Of a stretch of DNA of 19,018 bases, positions 1-9,240 are shown piece by piece. The translations under genes were made by a program, and so were the position numbers. A model generated the notes under the pieces. The model was not told where the DNA came from, did not search any database, and saw only the letters and a list, made by a program, of their open reading frames with translations. Origin of the DNA: JBJHCA01 sp050485785 (GTDB taxonomy: Bacteria; Bacteroidota; Bacteroidia; Chitinophagales; Saprospiraceae). Location of the stretch: NCBI GenBank assembly GCA_050485785.1, contig JBJHCA010000067.1, positions 1 to 19,018 of the forward strand, written 5' to 3'. Numbering within the stretch: position 1 is the first letter of the stretch; each line of letters opens with the position of its first letter.

Positions 1-1587
1 ACTCCACGGCAGCCCTATACACCCAAGATCAAATCTCTTCAGCTCTCTTACCGTGCGTCAACACAGGTTTATCTGACCAATTACAGCGGTGACCGAGATA
101 AACCCGAGTCGTTTTATAACGTGCATACGTTTGGATGTCAGGCTATATTCAGTCAGGGTGTCTCGCTAAGCAATGAATTGCTGCCTGCTTATGAAGACGA
201 CGGTTACTTTTACATCGGACTTGAAGATCTGAGACCTCCTGAAACCGTTACCCTGCTGCTCCAGCTCACTACTTCTGAATCCAAAGGCAATACAGCCAGT
301 ATTATGCCCGAAATTGAGTGGAGTTATCTGGTGCGGGACCAATGGCGGGCGTTTAAGCAAACTGAAGTACTTGAGGACGAAACCAATGGGTTTACACAAA
401 CCGGTATCATAGCTTTAAAGGTTCCCCGGAATATTTCAATGCGCAATCAGGTATTGCCTTCGGGCATGTTTTGGATTAGGGCAGCGGTAAGAGGTAATAT
501 CCAGTTGCTTTGTAAATGTATTGATATTAAAACTCAGGTGGTGAGTGCCAGCAGAGCATCCATTCTTTCGGATGACGAGCTTCGAAAACCGCTAAGGCCT
601 TTATCTATTTCGGAGCTGATTGAATACACTCCTCAGATAGCTACCGTAACCCAGCCCTTTGAATCTTTTGGCGGCAAGGCTACCGAAAATGATGAGGAAT
701 ATTTTGCCCGTGTAAGTGAACGACTCCGGCACAAGAATCGCGCTATAACGCATTGGGATTTTGAGCGACTGATTCTAAACAAGTATCATTCCGTACACCA
801 GGTAAAATGCCTGTCACACCTCAGCAATCCCGATACGTTTTCACCGGAAGACGGAATAACGCTGGTGGTGGTTCCCAAAAGAAGTTCCTACACCGGAATT
901 GAACGGCCAAGATTTAATTTTAAGGCTCTGCAGGAAATGGAGGCGTATATCATGAAACACGTATCTCCTTATGTAAAGGTGAATGTCCGCAACATCGATT
1001 ACGAGTTCATACGGCTTCAGTGTGATATTGTGTTTCAGGAAGGAGCGCGAAACGGGCAATCTATAGAGCAGTTGAAAACAGACCTCAACCGATTTTTATG
1101 CCCATGGATGTTTGGAGATGAAAAGCCACTGAACATTGGCGGATCTATCGATGAGCATATTATCCAGGATTTCATTCTTGGCCTTCCTTATGTCAGGTTT
1201 GTTACCCGGTTTTCCATTTTACATATCATCGAACGCGACCCGGAAGAATTGCTTGCAGAAGGGGCATCCGACAGCCAAAACCTATACTTTTTGGTAGATA
1301 CTGCCCGCCGGATCAAAGGGCCGGACGGCAATATGACCCGCAACACATTCATAAAATCCAGACCTTGGGGTGTTATTGTTCCCGATCAGGATCATATCAT
1401 TGAAATGGTGGATGAAGAGCTGACCCGGGAACCGGAAGAAGTTCAGCCGCCAATACGGTTTCAGAATAAGTTCGATATTTACAAAGCATCAAGCTTTATA
1501 AAAATCAGATGGAAAAGCCGCCAGGAAGATTTTAGGAGGTCATCTCACGGCAGAGAAGGTCGCCAGCGATTGAAAATTAGTATCTAG
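1..1587 (+). CDS. eCIS baseplate wedge protein, baseplate J/gp47-like (Afp11/Pvc11-like), 5'-truncated
   Basis: The frame is open from base 1 with no stop, so the gene begins left of the window and 528 C-terminal residues are seen. The GTG at 121 is probably internal, because the upstream translation (PRQPYTPKIKSLQLSYRAS) looks like ordinary protein of this family. The hallmark lies at visible residues about 221-260: a FGGKATENDEEYFARVSERL segment, then RHKNRAITHWDFERL, the conserved core of the baseplate J/gp47 wedge family in contractile injection systems. Such proteins form the baseplate ring around the spike and trigger sheath contraction. It is the first visible gene of a same-strand run with a second wedge protein, tape measure and AAA+ ATPase, which fixes the system as an eCIS. 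The Arg/Lys-rich C-terminal tail (WKSRQEDFRRSSHGREGRQR) is unremarkable apart from its charge. The family call is confident; exact equivalence to Afp11 is inferred from gene order. Confidence 0.85.
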   Translation, partial: TPRQPYTPKIKSLQLSYRASTQVYLTNYSGDRDKPESFYNVHTFGCQAIFSQGVSLSNELLPAYEDDGYFYIGLEDLRPPETVTLLLQLTTSESKGNTASIMPEIEWSYLVRDQWRAFKQTEVLEDETNGFTQTGIIALKVPRNISMRNQVLPSGMFWIRAAVRGNIQLLCKCIDIKTQVVSASRASILSDDELRKPLRPLSISELIEYTPQIATVTQPFESFGGKATENDEEYFARVSERLRHKNRAITHWDFERLILNKYHSVHQVKCLSHLSNPDTFSPEDGITLVVVPKRSSYTGIERPRFNFKALQEMEAYIMKHVSPYVKVNVRNIDYEFIRLQCDIVFQEGARNGQSIEQLKTDLNRFLCPWMFGDEKPLNIGGSIDEHIIQDFILGLPYVRFVTRFSILHIIERDPEELLAEGASDSQNLYFLVDTARRIKGPDGNMTRNTFIKSRPWGVIVPDQDHIIEMVDEELTREPEEVQPPIRFQNKFDIYKASSFIKIRWKSRQEDFRRSSHGREGRQRLKISI

Positions 1588-1631
1588 GCAATTTTTTGTA
1601 TTTTGCATGTCCATTTTTAAACCCCAAGTCT

Positions 1632-2582
1632 ATGAGCTTATCCGGTACCCAGCGAACGCGTAGCAACCTTTACAGCCTTTTTAGAAACGGAGCAACTGAC
1701 AAAGCCTATACCGATTTCATACAGTCAACCATCAACATCTTGGATGACGGAATTGATACGGACGATTCCCACGGTCTGAAACTCACCAGTAAAGGCCCCT
1801 CCCGTAAGCTGATGAGCTTCCGGGAAAATATGAACAAGCCGGTATCGTGGAATCTTGCTCTTAATCCCGGAAATGCCAAAGGACTCAGCATTCAGGAAGG
1901 CACTGATCCCAGGAATGACCAGGTAAGGCTTTTTATTAAGGAAGGTGGCGATATTGGAATAGGAACCGACCACCCCAAATACAGGCTCGATGTTCGCGGT
2001 ATGGTAGCCATGGAAGGAAGAGTGGGAAATTTTGCCAAAGGCTATGTGGAAGCCGATGGAGAATGGCATCGTGTGATGAGTGGGTTAGACGGATGCCAGG
2101 CTTTTGAAGCATTTGCCCATATCAATGATACTATGGATAACCGTTTCGGTCTCACTTTTGCCAAACTTGTGATCAGCCACGGGTTGAGAGGGGCTGTGAT
2201 CAGAATTGAATCCGGAAGCAGATGGTTTTGGGGAAGGTTTTTCAATAAGATCAGCTTCAGGTGGGTTTTGGATAAGGAAAACTCCTATGAGGATGATTTG
2301 AGATACGCCATTGAGATTAAATCAAAAACTCATTACGGGCTTGGCCCCGATGGCAATCCCAAGCAAATCTTCTTCAGGGTGGCTAAACTCTGGGATCGAA
2401 ACTACGAAGCGGATGAATATATAGCCATTCATGCAGCAGAACAAACAGTTACCACTGCTACCAATGTGGCACGCCAGGCAGTACCTGCGGCCCAAACGCC
2501 ATCCCGGGTGCAACCGTCTTCACCGGTTCAGGACGACGATGACGATGCTCGCTCAAAACTGAGAATCAAGAAAAAGAACTAG
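1632..2582 (+). CDS. eCIS-associated fibre/adhesin-like protein
   Basis: The protein has 316 residues from the ATG at 1632. An in-frame TTG at 1596 would add 12 residues but is less likely, since its leader peptide looks random. Residues 106-122 (GDIGIGTDHPKYRLDVRG) match the GxVGIGTxxPxxKLDVxG pattern recurrent in phage tail fibres and Bacteroidota surface fibre proteins. Residues about 138-258 form a second domain with a DGEWHRVMSGLDGCQAFEA core, aromatic WFWGRFF and a closing FFRVAKLWD. From memory this resembles a domain in uncharacterised proteins of Bacteroidota eCIS loci. The tail is Ala/Thr/Pro-rich (264-299), then has five Asp (301-305) and a basic end (RIKKKN). No signal peptide or membrane segment is seen, as expected for a particle component assembled in the cytoplasm. 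Its place between two wedge genes suggests a tail-fibre or target-binding role; this is inference. It starts 45 nt after the previous stop. Confidence 0.6.
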   Translation: MSLSGTQRTRSNLYSLFRNGATDKAYTDFIQSTINILDDGIDTDDSHGLKLTSKGPSRKLMSFRENMNKPVSWNLALNPGNAKGLSIQEGTDPRNDQVRLFIKEGGDIGIGTDHPKYRLDVRGMVAMEGRVGNFAKGYVEADGEWHRVMSGLDGCQAFEAFAHINDTMDNRFGLTFAKLVISHGLRGAVIRIESGSRWFWGRFFNKISFRWVLDKENSYEDDLRYAIEIKSKTHYGLGPDGNPKQIFFRVAKLWDRNYEADEYIAIHAAEQTVTTATNVARQAVPAAQTPSRVQPSSPVQDDDDDARSKLRIKKKN

Positions 2583-2585
2583 ACC

Positions 2586-2768
2586 ATGCCCTCACCGGAT
2601 AAGGAAACAAACAATATCTCCCTTTCACTGAATGTGGACGAAGTCAACCTACTGCTTAAAGCACTGGGTGACCGGCCGTTCAGGGAAGTGTATGAACTTA
2701 TCGGCAAAATCAATGACCAGGCCTACGAGCAGATGAGTAAAGAGGATATACCCCCGTCCGAAAACTAA
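2586..2768 (+). CDS. Small eCIS-associated protein (60 aa), function unknown
   Basis: ATG at 2586 lies 3 nt after the preceding stop, so translation is probably coupled. The 60-residue product has a core LSLNVDEVNLLLKALGDRPF followed by EVYELIGKINDQAYEQM. This looks like a compact amphipathic helical unit in which 'DEVN-LLKALG-RPF-EVYELI-KI' recurs in small proteins near tail-like loci (from memory, not searched). There is no signal peptide or transmembrane segment. The ends are polar and probably disordered. Its fixed position among baseplate genes suggests an assembly factor, a small structural subunit or a chaperone for the fibre-like neighbour, but nothing in the sequence decides between these. 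The gene looks real because of tight packing, codon use like its neighbours and a sensible amphipathic pattern. Confidence 0.65.
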   Translation: MPSPDKETNNISLSLNVDEVNLLLKALGDRPFREVYELIGKINDQAYEQMSKEDIPPSEN

Positions 2769-2789
2769 CTCAGACCACCCCAAACCAAT

Positions 2790-5555
2790 ATGAAACAACC
2801 AGCATCCATACCCAAATATCCGACGATCCCGAAAAGTGCCGATTTTAGCTTTCTTAAACAGGAAGGTGTTGACCTTATCGAAAAGCTTGCCGGGGATATT
2901 TGGACTGACCTGAACCCACACGATCCGGGTATTACTATTCTGGAACAACTTATCTATGTTATCACTGAACTGGGATACAAGGCGTCGCTGCCTGTAGAGG
3001 ATCTTTTGTTTGAGCCTGAAGAAGCACCCAACCCCGGAAAAGATGCGCTTTATCCTGCTGCTGACATCCTGCCCACCAGCCCGGTAACCATCAATGACTA
3101 TCGACAGCTGGTAACCGACAGCATCCCTGAAGTGAGTAATGCCTGGGTGATTCCTGCACATCAGAACAAGCACGGAATGTATGTAGCCGGCTTGTACAAG
3201 GTTATCGTTCAGTGTGTACCCGGTGCCAATACTGATGAAGTGGTGGGTAAAGTGCGGGATTTGTGGAATGCCAACCGAAATTTGTGTGAAGACCTTGAGT
3301 CTGTAGAGCTGCTCAAGCATGTAAAAATCAGCGTGCAGGCTGATGTCAGCTTAACGGAGCATGCTATTGGTGAAACAGTACTGGCCAATATCTGCTTCAA
3401 ACTCGATGAGTTATTTAACCCTGCAGTCAGATTTCTTTCGTTTGAGGAAGCTTATGACGAGGGCAAGCCATTGGACCGATTGTTCGACGGGCCTCAATGC
3501 AGCCATGGTTTTATCGTCCATGATGACCTTGATCGGTCTGAAACCTCCAGGCTGTCCAATATCCACAGAGCACAGGTAGCCAAAGTGATCTCGGAAGTGG
3601 AAGGTGTGGCCAGTGTAGCTAACCTGGCCCTGTATGCCGATGGAGAACGAGTACAGCAGGATGTAATCAAACTAGGGGAAGGCGAATATCCGGAACTCAG
3701 TATTCAGGAGCTCATCCCCGAGGTAGAAGAAATTCCATCTACCATTTCCTTTTATATCAATGGCGAGATCCCTTACCAGATAGATGCCGGCGTGGCAAGA
3801 TATGCCTACGAGCTTACAACGGCACAGCTCAAGGACAAATACTACAAACCGGTAAGTATTCCGCATTTCCATCCTGTTTCGCGCAGAACTTCATCTGAAA
3901 TTGAGTACTACCACTCGGTTCAATATGATTTTCCTAAACTTTACGGGATCGGCAGTACTGGATTGCCTATGAGTGCATCCAATCAGCGAAAGGCCGAAGC
4001 CAGGCAGCTCAAGGCATATTTGCTTTTGTTTGATCAGATCATGGCCAATTACGTCAGGCATCTGACCCAGATCAGAGAGCTTTATGCCATTGAAGAAAAT
4101 ACAGAGTTGTCATACTTCTATCAGGTACCCCAATCCGTGCCAGGGCTTGATGAACTGGTGGGCAATGTGGACCAATACGATGAAGCGTTGTTTGAAATAA
4201 TGAGGTCTTCCGATCAAAGCCGCGATCGCCGGCAGAAGTTTCTGGATCATATGCTCGGCAGGTTTGGCGAGCAATTTATGGCCGATGCATTGAATATGGT
4301 CAACCGCCAGGCCTCCAGCCTTCACCAGCACGAATTTGACGAGCAACTGATCAAAGCCAAAGAAACTTACCTGAAGAACATTGTTGATATCACCATGAAA
4401 CGCAACCTCGGCTATAATTACTCCCAACCGGAGCATCCCGAAAATGTAGCCAGCATCAAAAAACGCATCGCATTGTTGTTTGGGTTGAATGACTACAGCG
4501 ACCGCCCGCTTTCTGGAATAAAACAGGAAAAAGCTGTGAGTATAGAGCCTGCCGGCCGCAAAAAATCTGCACCTGATGACAAAAGCTTTACTTTTGAATC
4601 TGATGACCCGGCAATTTTTGAAGCCGTACTGGCAAGAGGTGTCCATCGCAGGTTTTATTCAATACAGTCCGAAGACAATACCGGATTTACCGTGTATTTT
4701 CAAACGCAAAACCCCGATGAGCCGACCATACCTGTGTATAAGGCTTCTTCGCTCAATCAATGTGAAGATGCCATTGCCCGGCTAATCGAGTACATTAAAA
4801 AACTCAATGAAGCCAGTGAAGGCTTCCATCTGGTAGAGCACATTCTGCTTCGTCCGGTGGAAGAAGCGCGCTGGAAGCTGGTGATCTCCCACCAAGGCAA
4901 ACGCATACTGGAAACCGATTTTGCTTTTGAATCCGAAAGTGATATTCGCACTTTTTTAGGTAAACTGCACCAGCAAACCTGGAAGTCCGCTGAATTTAAA
5001 CTGGTTAAGCTGGCTGATGGATCGTATTCGGTGAGCGTGTCAACCCATGATAAAAATATATCGCTTACCGCAACGGGTTTTTTGAATGATAAGGAAGGCA
5101 AAAAAGGCGCGGACAGCCTTCGTAATTTGCTGCTCAAATCCGGATCTGACAAGGCTTTCTGGTTACAGAATTATACTGTTGAACGCCGCCGCAAAGAAGA
5201 AACTCTGTTTTCCGATGATCCATACTCCTGGAAAATCAGTCTTGTGCTTCCTTCATGGTCGGTTCGTTTTCAGAGTGAAAAACTGATGCGCTTGTTTGAG
5301 AATATCGTAAAGCTACACCTTCCGGCACATCTGCAGATTAGTTTTTACTGGGTTAATATGGAAGAAATGCTGCGTTTTGAGGAAGTCTTGTTCAACTGGC
5401 GAAAACTCAAATCCGGGAATAACTCCGGAGAACTTCAGCAACTGGATAAACTTTCACTCACCATACTGGCTTATCTGAAATTGTTTGACGACCCGGATAA
5501 CGATGAATACCAGCGACTGCTGACTCAACTGAAAACCAGCCAGATCAGGTCGTGA
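2790..5555 (+). CDS. Large eCIS baseplate wedge protein (Afp12/Pvc12-like)
   Basis: The product has 921 residues, and ATG 2790 follows the small gene by 21 nt. The N-terminus has the diagnostic wedge motif W38-TDLNPHDPGITILE-52 (family pattern W-DxNxHDPGxTxLE), which marks the second gp6-like baseplate subunit of eCIS and related tails. Residues about 399-430 (QRKAEARQLKAYLLLFDQIM and following) and the EHILLRP motif at 683-689 are landmarks I recognise from long eCIS wedge proteins of Bacteroidota. The C-terminal block begins at DPYSW (810-814) and includes a WKISLVLPSW stretch and a LPAHLQISFYW segment. The protein would pair with the Afp11-like subunit to form the wedge around the spike hub. 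Residues about 530-680 and 690-800 are more variable and may be inserted decorations. The family call is strong; the roles of individual domains are inferred. Confidence 0.82.
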   Translation: MKQPASIPKYPTIPKSADFSFLKQEGVDLIEKLAGDIWTDLNPHDPGITILEQLIYVITELGYKASLPVEDLLFEPEEAPNPGKDALYPAADILPTSPVTINDYRQLVTDSIPEVSNAWVIPAHQNKHGMYVAGLYKVIVQCVPGANTDEVVGKVRDLWNANRNLCEDLESVELLKHVKISVQADVSLTEHAIGETVLANICFKLDELFNPAVRFLSFEEAYDEGKPLDRLFDGPQCSHGFIVHDDLDRSETSRLSNIHRAQVAKVISEVEGVASVANLALYADGERVQQDVIKLGEGEYPELSIQELIPEVEEIPSTISFYINGEIPYQIDAGVARYAYELTTAQLKDKYYKPVSIPHFHPVSRRTSSEIEYYHSVQYDFPKLYGIGSTGLPMSASNQRKAEARQLKAYLLLFDQIMANYVRHLTQIRELYAIEENTELSYFYQVPQSVPGLDELVGNVDQYDEALFEIMRSSDQSRDRRQKFLDHMLGRFGEQFMADALNMVNRQASSLHQHEFDEQLIKAKETYLKNIVDITMKRNLGYNYSQPEHPENVASIKKRIALLFGLNDYSDRPLSGIKQEKAVSIEPAGRKKSAPDDKSFTFESDDPAIFEAVLARGVHRRFYSIQSEDNTGFTVYFQTQNPDEPTIPVYKASSLNQCEDAIARLIEYIKKLNEASEGFHLVEHILLRPVEEARWKLVISHQGKRILETDFAFESESDIRTFLGKLHQQTWKSAEFKLVKLADGSYSVSVSTHDKNISLTATGFLNDKEGKKGADSLRNLLLKSGSDKAFWLQNYTVERRRKEETLFSDDPYSWKISLVLPSWSVRFQSEKLMRLFENIVKLHLPAHLQISFYWVNMEEMLRFEEVLFNWRKLKSGNNSGELQQLDKLSLTILAYLKLFDDPDNDEYQRLLTQLKTSQIRS

Positions 5556-5580
5556 TCGTGCCGTCAAATTTTCGTGATCT

Positions 5581-8500
5581 ATGGCTCATCCGGCTAAGCA
5601 TATCATTCATACCCTGCGGTTTGAGTTGATCTCTGATGACAAAGCATATGCGCTTCGCTTGCAGGATGAAGTGAGCGATATGATGCAGAAAGAGCTGCCT
5701 GCCTTGCTGGAGCAAACGCTGAATGAAGCCGGACTTAGCAACCTTCATATTCTTTTTAAAAAGATCAGCCTCAAGCTGGATCCCATTCCACCGGGTCAGC
5801 TTAAAAATGAACTCCGGCGCCAGTTGCCCTCGGTATTGGCCCGGGAACTCAGCCGCATGATTACGCGCTCCAATCTGGACCAGGTTCACCGCAATGAAGT
5901 GCGGACGTCGGACGAAAAGGAGTATGCGGCAGAAATACTGGCCAGATACCTGATTACCGGTATTTGGCCCGGGGCCGAACTGTCTCCCGGCCGTTCACCT
6001 GACGAGTGGCTGAAACATATGTTGGAGCACGCACCTGAAGGCATTCCGGTATTAATGGAGCAGATCAGAAGCCACCATGCCAGAGCTGCTGCCAGGCTGG
6101 CTGCCATCCTGGCACCGGGTCAGCTTACAGCACTGATAGAACGCACCGTGAAACCCGGCCGCTCCGCGATCTATATCAATCTGCACAGGAGCATGGAACT
6201 CGCCATCTCAAAGCTTGCATTGAAAGTAGATATCAATTCTGCCGGATGGAAAACTGCAGCGGCCCGGTTTATCATCGAGAGCATGTTGCGACACCTCAAC
6301 GTGGTAAAACCGGCAGAGTCTCCCATCATCGATATGTTGGCTGCATTTGCCGACCACACACAAGCCCCTCCCGGCCTGTTTAGAGCTACTCCACAGGGGA
6401 AGGTGGTCATTCATCCGCGTATTGTGCAGGTGATCGATACAAAAACAACCGCCATGAGCTGGAAACAGGCTACTGAATCCTTGTTTTTTTTGGCGGATAC
6501 CGAGGATGATCTTACATCCCATTTTGTTGCGGTGCGCAGCCCAAAACCTGCCACCGCGCACCGTAAAGGTATTACAACCCCTGAACCAATCATGGGAAGC
6601 CCTGACACCGGCTCCGCAACTCAGGAGGAGCTCTCTGTAGTACCGGCTTTGTCTCCTGAAGAACGGAGTGATATGTTGGCTGAAAGTATCAGGCTGTCAC
6701 GTGGTATGACGGACTCAAAGCCTGAAGCTGAAAGTCACAGCCTGAGCAGATTGTTGTACGCGTTGTTCCCGGGTTCCATGCTTGCACCTGGCGTTCAGCT
6801 TGCAGACTCAGGACTTAAAGTACCTGAGCGGGCTGCTGTAAAGATTACTCCTGAAGCACTAAAACGAATGGTGATTTGGTTGCGCTCGGAAACCGTTAAG
6901 CGGTTCAAATCCGCTTTGGAAGACCCGGCTACAGGTCCTTTGGTGGAATGGAGAACTGCCCTGTTGGCCGACAGCATAATGACTGACCTGCCTGTTCCAG
7001 TAATGGATGCCGTGCTGGCAGAGCTTTTCCCCACTCAGATCAGGATGATTCGCTACCTGGATACTGCAATAGGAAGTATGGTGAAACCACTCTTGCTGCC
7101 TGTTACCGAAAGCAGTTTGCGAAAGGTATTGCTGATCCATTACATACATGGCGTTCCTTCTGGCTCAGCCGGCTCTGCCCGGTATGCGGTGTACAGGGCG
7201 GTCGCGGACTTGTTACCGGCCAATATGGTTGTTCCATTTTTACAGGCACTTACCGGATTTGGCGAGGTTCCCGAAACAGCAGCACCGCAGGATTCAGCTC
7301 AGTTGGCATTGCCGTTCATTCCCTTACTCAAAAAGTTTGCCGATCAATGGCCATCCACGGTGGGTGCTTTCCCCCCGGATATGTTTGAAAAATGGATTCA
7401 AAGAGATGCTGAAGCTGTTGTCATTGAAAAACAGATTCGTGCTAGTCTGCGTGCCGATGCTGATGCCAAAGCCGAACCGGAGTTATCGTCGCCAGTGGTA
7501 CAAAGACTCCGGGCAGTGATGCGCGAAACTGCCCTCCGCCCCGACATCAAAACTGCCCTGGACAGGATTGATCATCCCAGGGCGGTGAGCCGGGATAAAC
7601 CGGAAATATCCGCAGAAACTAAGTTTACTGAGGAGCTGAGCATTTTGGCTAAGATTTTCCCGCGGGGAGTTTTCCGAACATTGATCAGAGCGCTGGCTGA
7701 TGCGAAAGAAAACAGGATTACCAATCCTGAAGTGCTGCAACAAATTTTTGCTGAAGCATTTAGAGAATCACCGTATCAGGAGGTTATCCCGCCTGAAAAG
7801 CCCGAACAGAAGGAGGATGCAAAAACTATTCCCCAACCGGATGAGAAAATTCACCAAGCGGAACCCGGCAAAGATTGGGAAGATGCCCCACAAAAAGATA
7901 AACAAAAAAAGAAGGAAGATGAATCTCCTCACCTGACGGAAGAACAAAGAGAAAAACCTGTTGCCGATGCAGAACCATCAATGTCTGATGCGGAGGAGGC
8001 AATACGACGTTTTGTGATGGAATCGCTGCGAGCTCCCGTGAGTGAGGCGGAATGGGCATTAGACTGGCTCCGTCAAAGCCTCGACCTACCCTTGAAATCA
8101 CTGGCGGAGCTTACTGATGATCAGGCCAAAGCGCTGTTTACGGTGTATGTGGCTGAAGGAGAAATTCCCGCAGAACTGATATTGGAAGGAGTTGTGACCA
8201 CCCGAGATGCCATAATTGAATGGCTCGGCAAGGTGGTGTATGGCGGTTATGACTGGTTGTATCCGGTATTGGTAAAAACCATGTCCATTACTGCGGCCAT
8301 CCGGCGATTGGCGGAGGCGCTGGATTCCGGAGGCATGATGCAGGTTTACAGGATACTCACCAGCAACAACACCTTGAGAATGAAGCACATTGCGCATTTT
8401 AATGCATTGCTTCAAGCAAACAGTCCCGGTGTTGATGACAGGGTGATCATGGTGAAAGCACTTATGATAGCGGCATTAAATCCGAAAGCAGACTCCATGC

Positions 8501-9240
8501 AATATGTGCCTTTTTTACGATCGCATCTGCGCATTGCAGAAATGGAGTTTGACCGGCCGGCCCATGAATGGTTCACATGGTGGGAAGAAGTGAAGATTCC
8601 GCCGGAGTGGAATGTGAAAGAATTCAAAGCATCCCTGGAAATATTGCGCAAACAGGTTTCGGAGCGCAAAGTACGGCCTGACTTCAGCAAAGGCGGGAAG
8701 CCGGATTCTGAAAGCTCGCGAACCGTACTGCTTGAGGATAAAATTGCCGTGGACAATGCCGGGGTGGTTTTGCTCAATCCGTTTATTCCCCACTTGTTTA
8801 AAATGACCGGATTATTGAATGACAGGCGGCAGTTTATCTCGGAGGAGCATGCCTGGGAAGGGATAAAAATGTTACATTTTGCCGTGACCAAACAGAAAAA
8901 TACACCTGAACACGCTATCTTGCTGAGCAAGGTGATTTGCGGGCTGCCGCCTGACTGGCTACCGCCCGATCAACCGGAGTTGGATGATAAGCATATTGAG
9001 TTGATTGATTCCATGCTTCAGGCGGTGATCGATCAATGGAAAGCACTGGGTAAAAGCAGCTTTGAAAACCTGAGAGGCTCGTTCCTTTTCAGGCGCGGAT
9101 TACTGCATGAGGATGAACTGAAATGGAACCTTACCGTTGAGCAAAAGCCATGGGATTTACTGCTTGATAAGGTGCCGTGGACATTTGGGATGGTGAAGTT
9201 TCCCTGGATGAATAAGAGACTGCAAGTAACATGGAGATAA
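5581..9240 (+). CDS. Contractile injection system tape-measure protein (Afp14/Pvc14-like)
   Basis: The product has 1219 residues from ATG 5581, 25 nt after the wedge gene. The N-terminus (HIIHTLRFEL at 7-16, then a helical DEVSDMMQKELPALLEQTL segment and ISLKLDPIP) and the C-terminus (NAGVVLLNPFIPHLF near 1058-1072, LLSKVICGLPPDW, and PWDLLLDKVPWTFGMVKFPW near 1189-1208) match the conserved ends of the eCIS tape-measure family. These proteins sit in the lumen or template tube length during assembly. A strongly charged, Pro/Glu/Lys/Gln-rich linker at about 737-800 splits the protein into two helical halves. The long variable middle is normal for tape measures. It is flanked by a wedge gene and the AAA+ ATPase, the expected order, and its last 10 nt overlap the ATPase start. 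The assignment to the family is confident; any link between its length and particle length is inference. Confidence 0.87.
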   Translation: MAHPAKHIIHTLRFELISDDKAYALRLQDEVSDMMQKELPALLEQTLNEAGLSNLHILFKKISLKLDPIPPGQLKNELRRQLPSVLARELSRMITRSNLDQVHRNEVRTSDEKEYAAEILARYLITGIWPGAELSPGRSPDEWLKHMLEHAPEGIPVLMEQIRSHHARAAARLAAILAPGQLTALIERTVKPGRSAIYINLHRSMELAISKLALKVDINSAGWKTAAARFIIESMLRHLNVVKPAESPIIDMLAAFADHTQAPPGLFRATPQGKVVIHPRIVQVIDTKTTAMSWKQATESLFFLADTEDDLTSHFVAVRSPKPATAHRKGITTPEPIMGSPDTGSATQEELSVVPALSPEERSDMLAESIRLSRGMTDSKPEAESHSLSRLLYALFPGSMLAPGVQLADSGLKVPERAAVKITPEALKRMVIWLRSETVKRFKSALEDPATGPLVEWRTALLADSIMTDLPVPVMDAVLAELFPTQIRMIRYLDTAIGSMVKPLLLPVTESSLRKVLLIHYIHGVPSGSAGSARYAVYRAVADLLPANMVVPFLQALTGFGEVPETAAPQDSAQLALPFIPLLKKFADQWPSTVGAFPPDMFEKWIQRDAEAVVIEKQIRASLRADADAKAEPELSSPVVQRLRAVMRETALRPDIKTALDRIDHPRAVSRDKPEISAETKFTEELSILAKIFPRGVFRTLIRALADAKENRITNPEVLQQIFAEAFRESPYQEVIPPEKPEQKEDAKTIPQPDEKIHQAEPGKDWEDAPQKDKQKKKEDESPHLTEEQREKPVADAEPSMSDAEEAIRRFVMESLRAPVSEAEWALDWLRQSLDLPLKSLAELTDDQAKALFTVYVAEGEIPAELILEGVVTTRDAIIEWLGKVVYGGYDWLYPVLVKTMSITAAIRRLAEALDSGGMMQVYRILTSNNTLRMKHIAHFNALLQANSPGVDDRVIMVKALMIAALNPKADSMQYVPFLRSHLRIAEMEFDRPAHEWFTWWEEVKIPPEWNVKEFKASLEILRKQVSERKVRPDFSKGGKPDSESSRTVLLEDKIAVDNAGVVLLNPFIPHLFKMTGLLNDRRQFISEEHAWEGIKMLHFAVTKQKNTPEHAILLSKVICGLPPDWLPPDQPELDDKHIELIDSMLQAVIDQWKALGKSSFENLRGSFLFRRGLLHEDELKWNLTVEQKPWDLLLDKVPWTFGMVKFPWMNKRLQVTWR

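Noticed and set aside
1599..1606. TATTTTGC as a -7 promoter box ahead of the fibre-like gene
   Set aside because: It is one T short of TAnnTTTG and has no -33 partner; the gene is more simply part of the eCIS transcript.
1596..1631. Longer fibre-like protein starting at TTG 1596
   Set aside because: The extra 12 residues have no family character, TTG starts are rare in Bacteroidota, and ATG 1632 gives a sensible N-terminus.
4110..4646. Long minus-strand frame (178 codons) opposite the large wedge gene
   Set aside because: It is an antisense shadow of a well-supported gene, with low-complexity aromatic composition and no family match.
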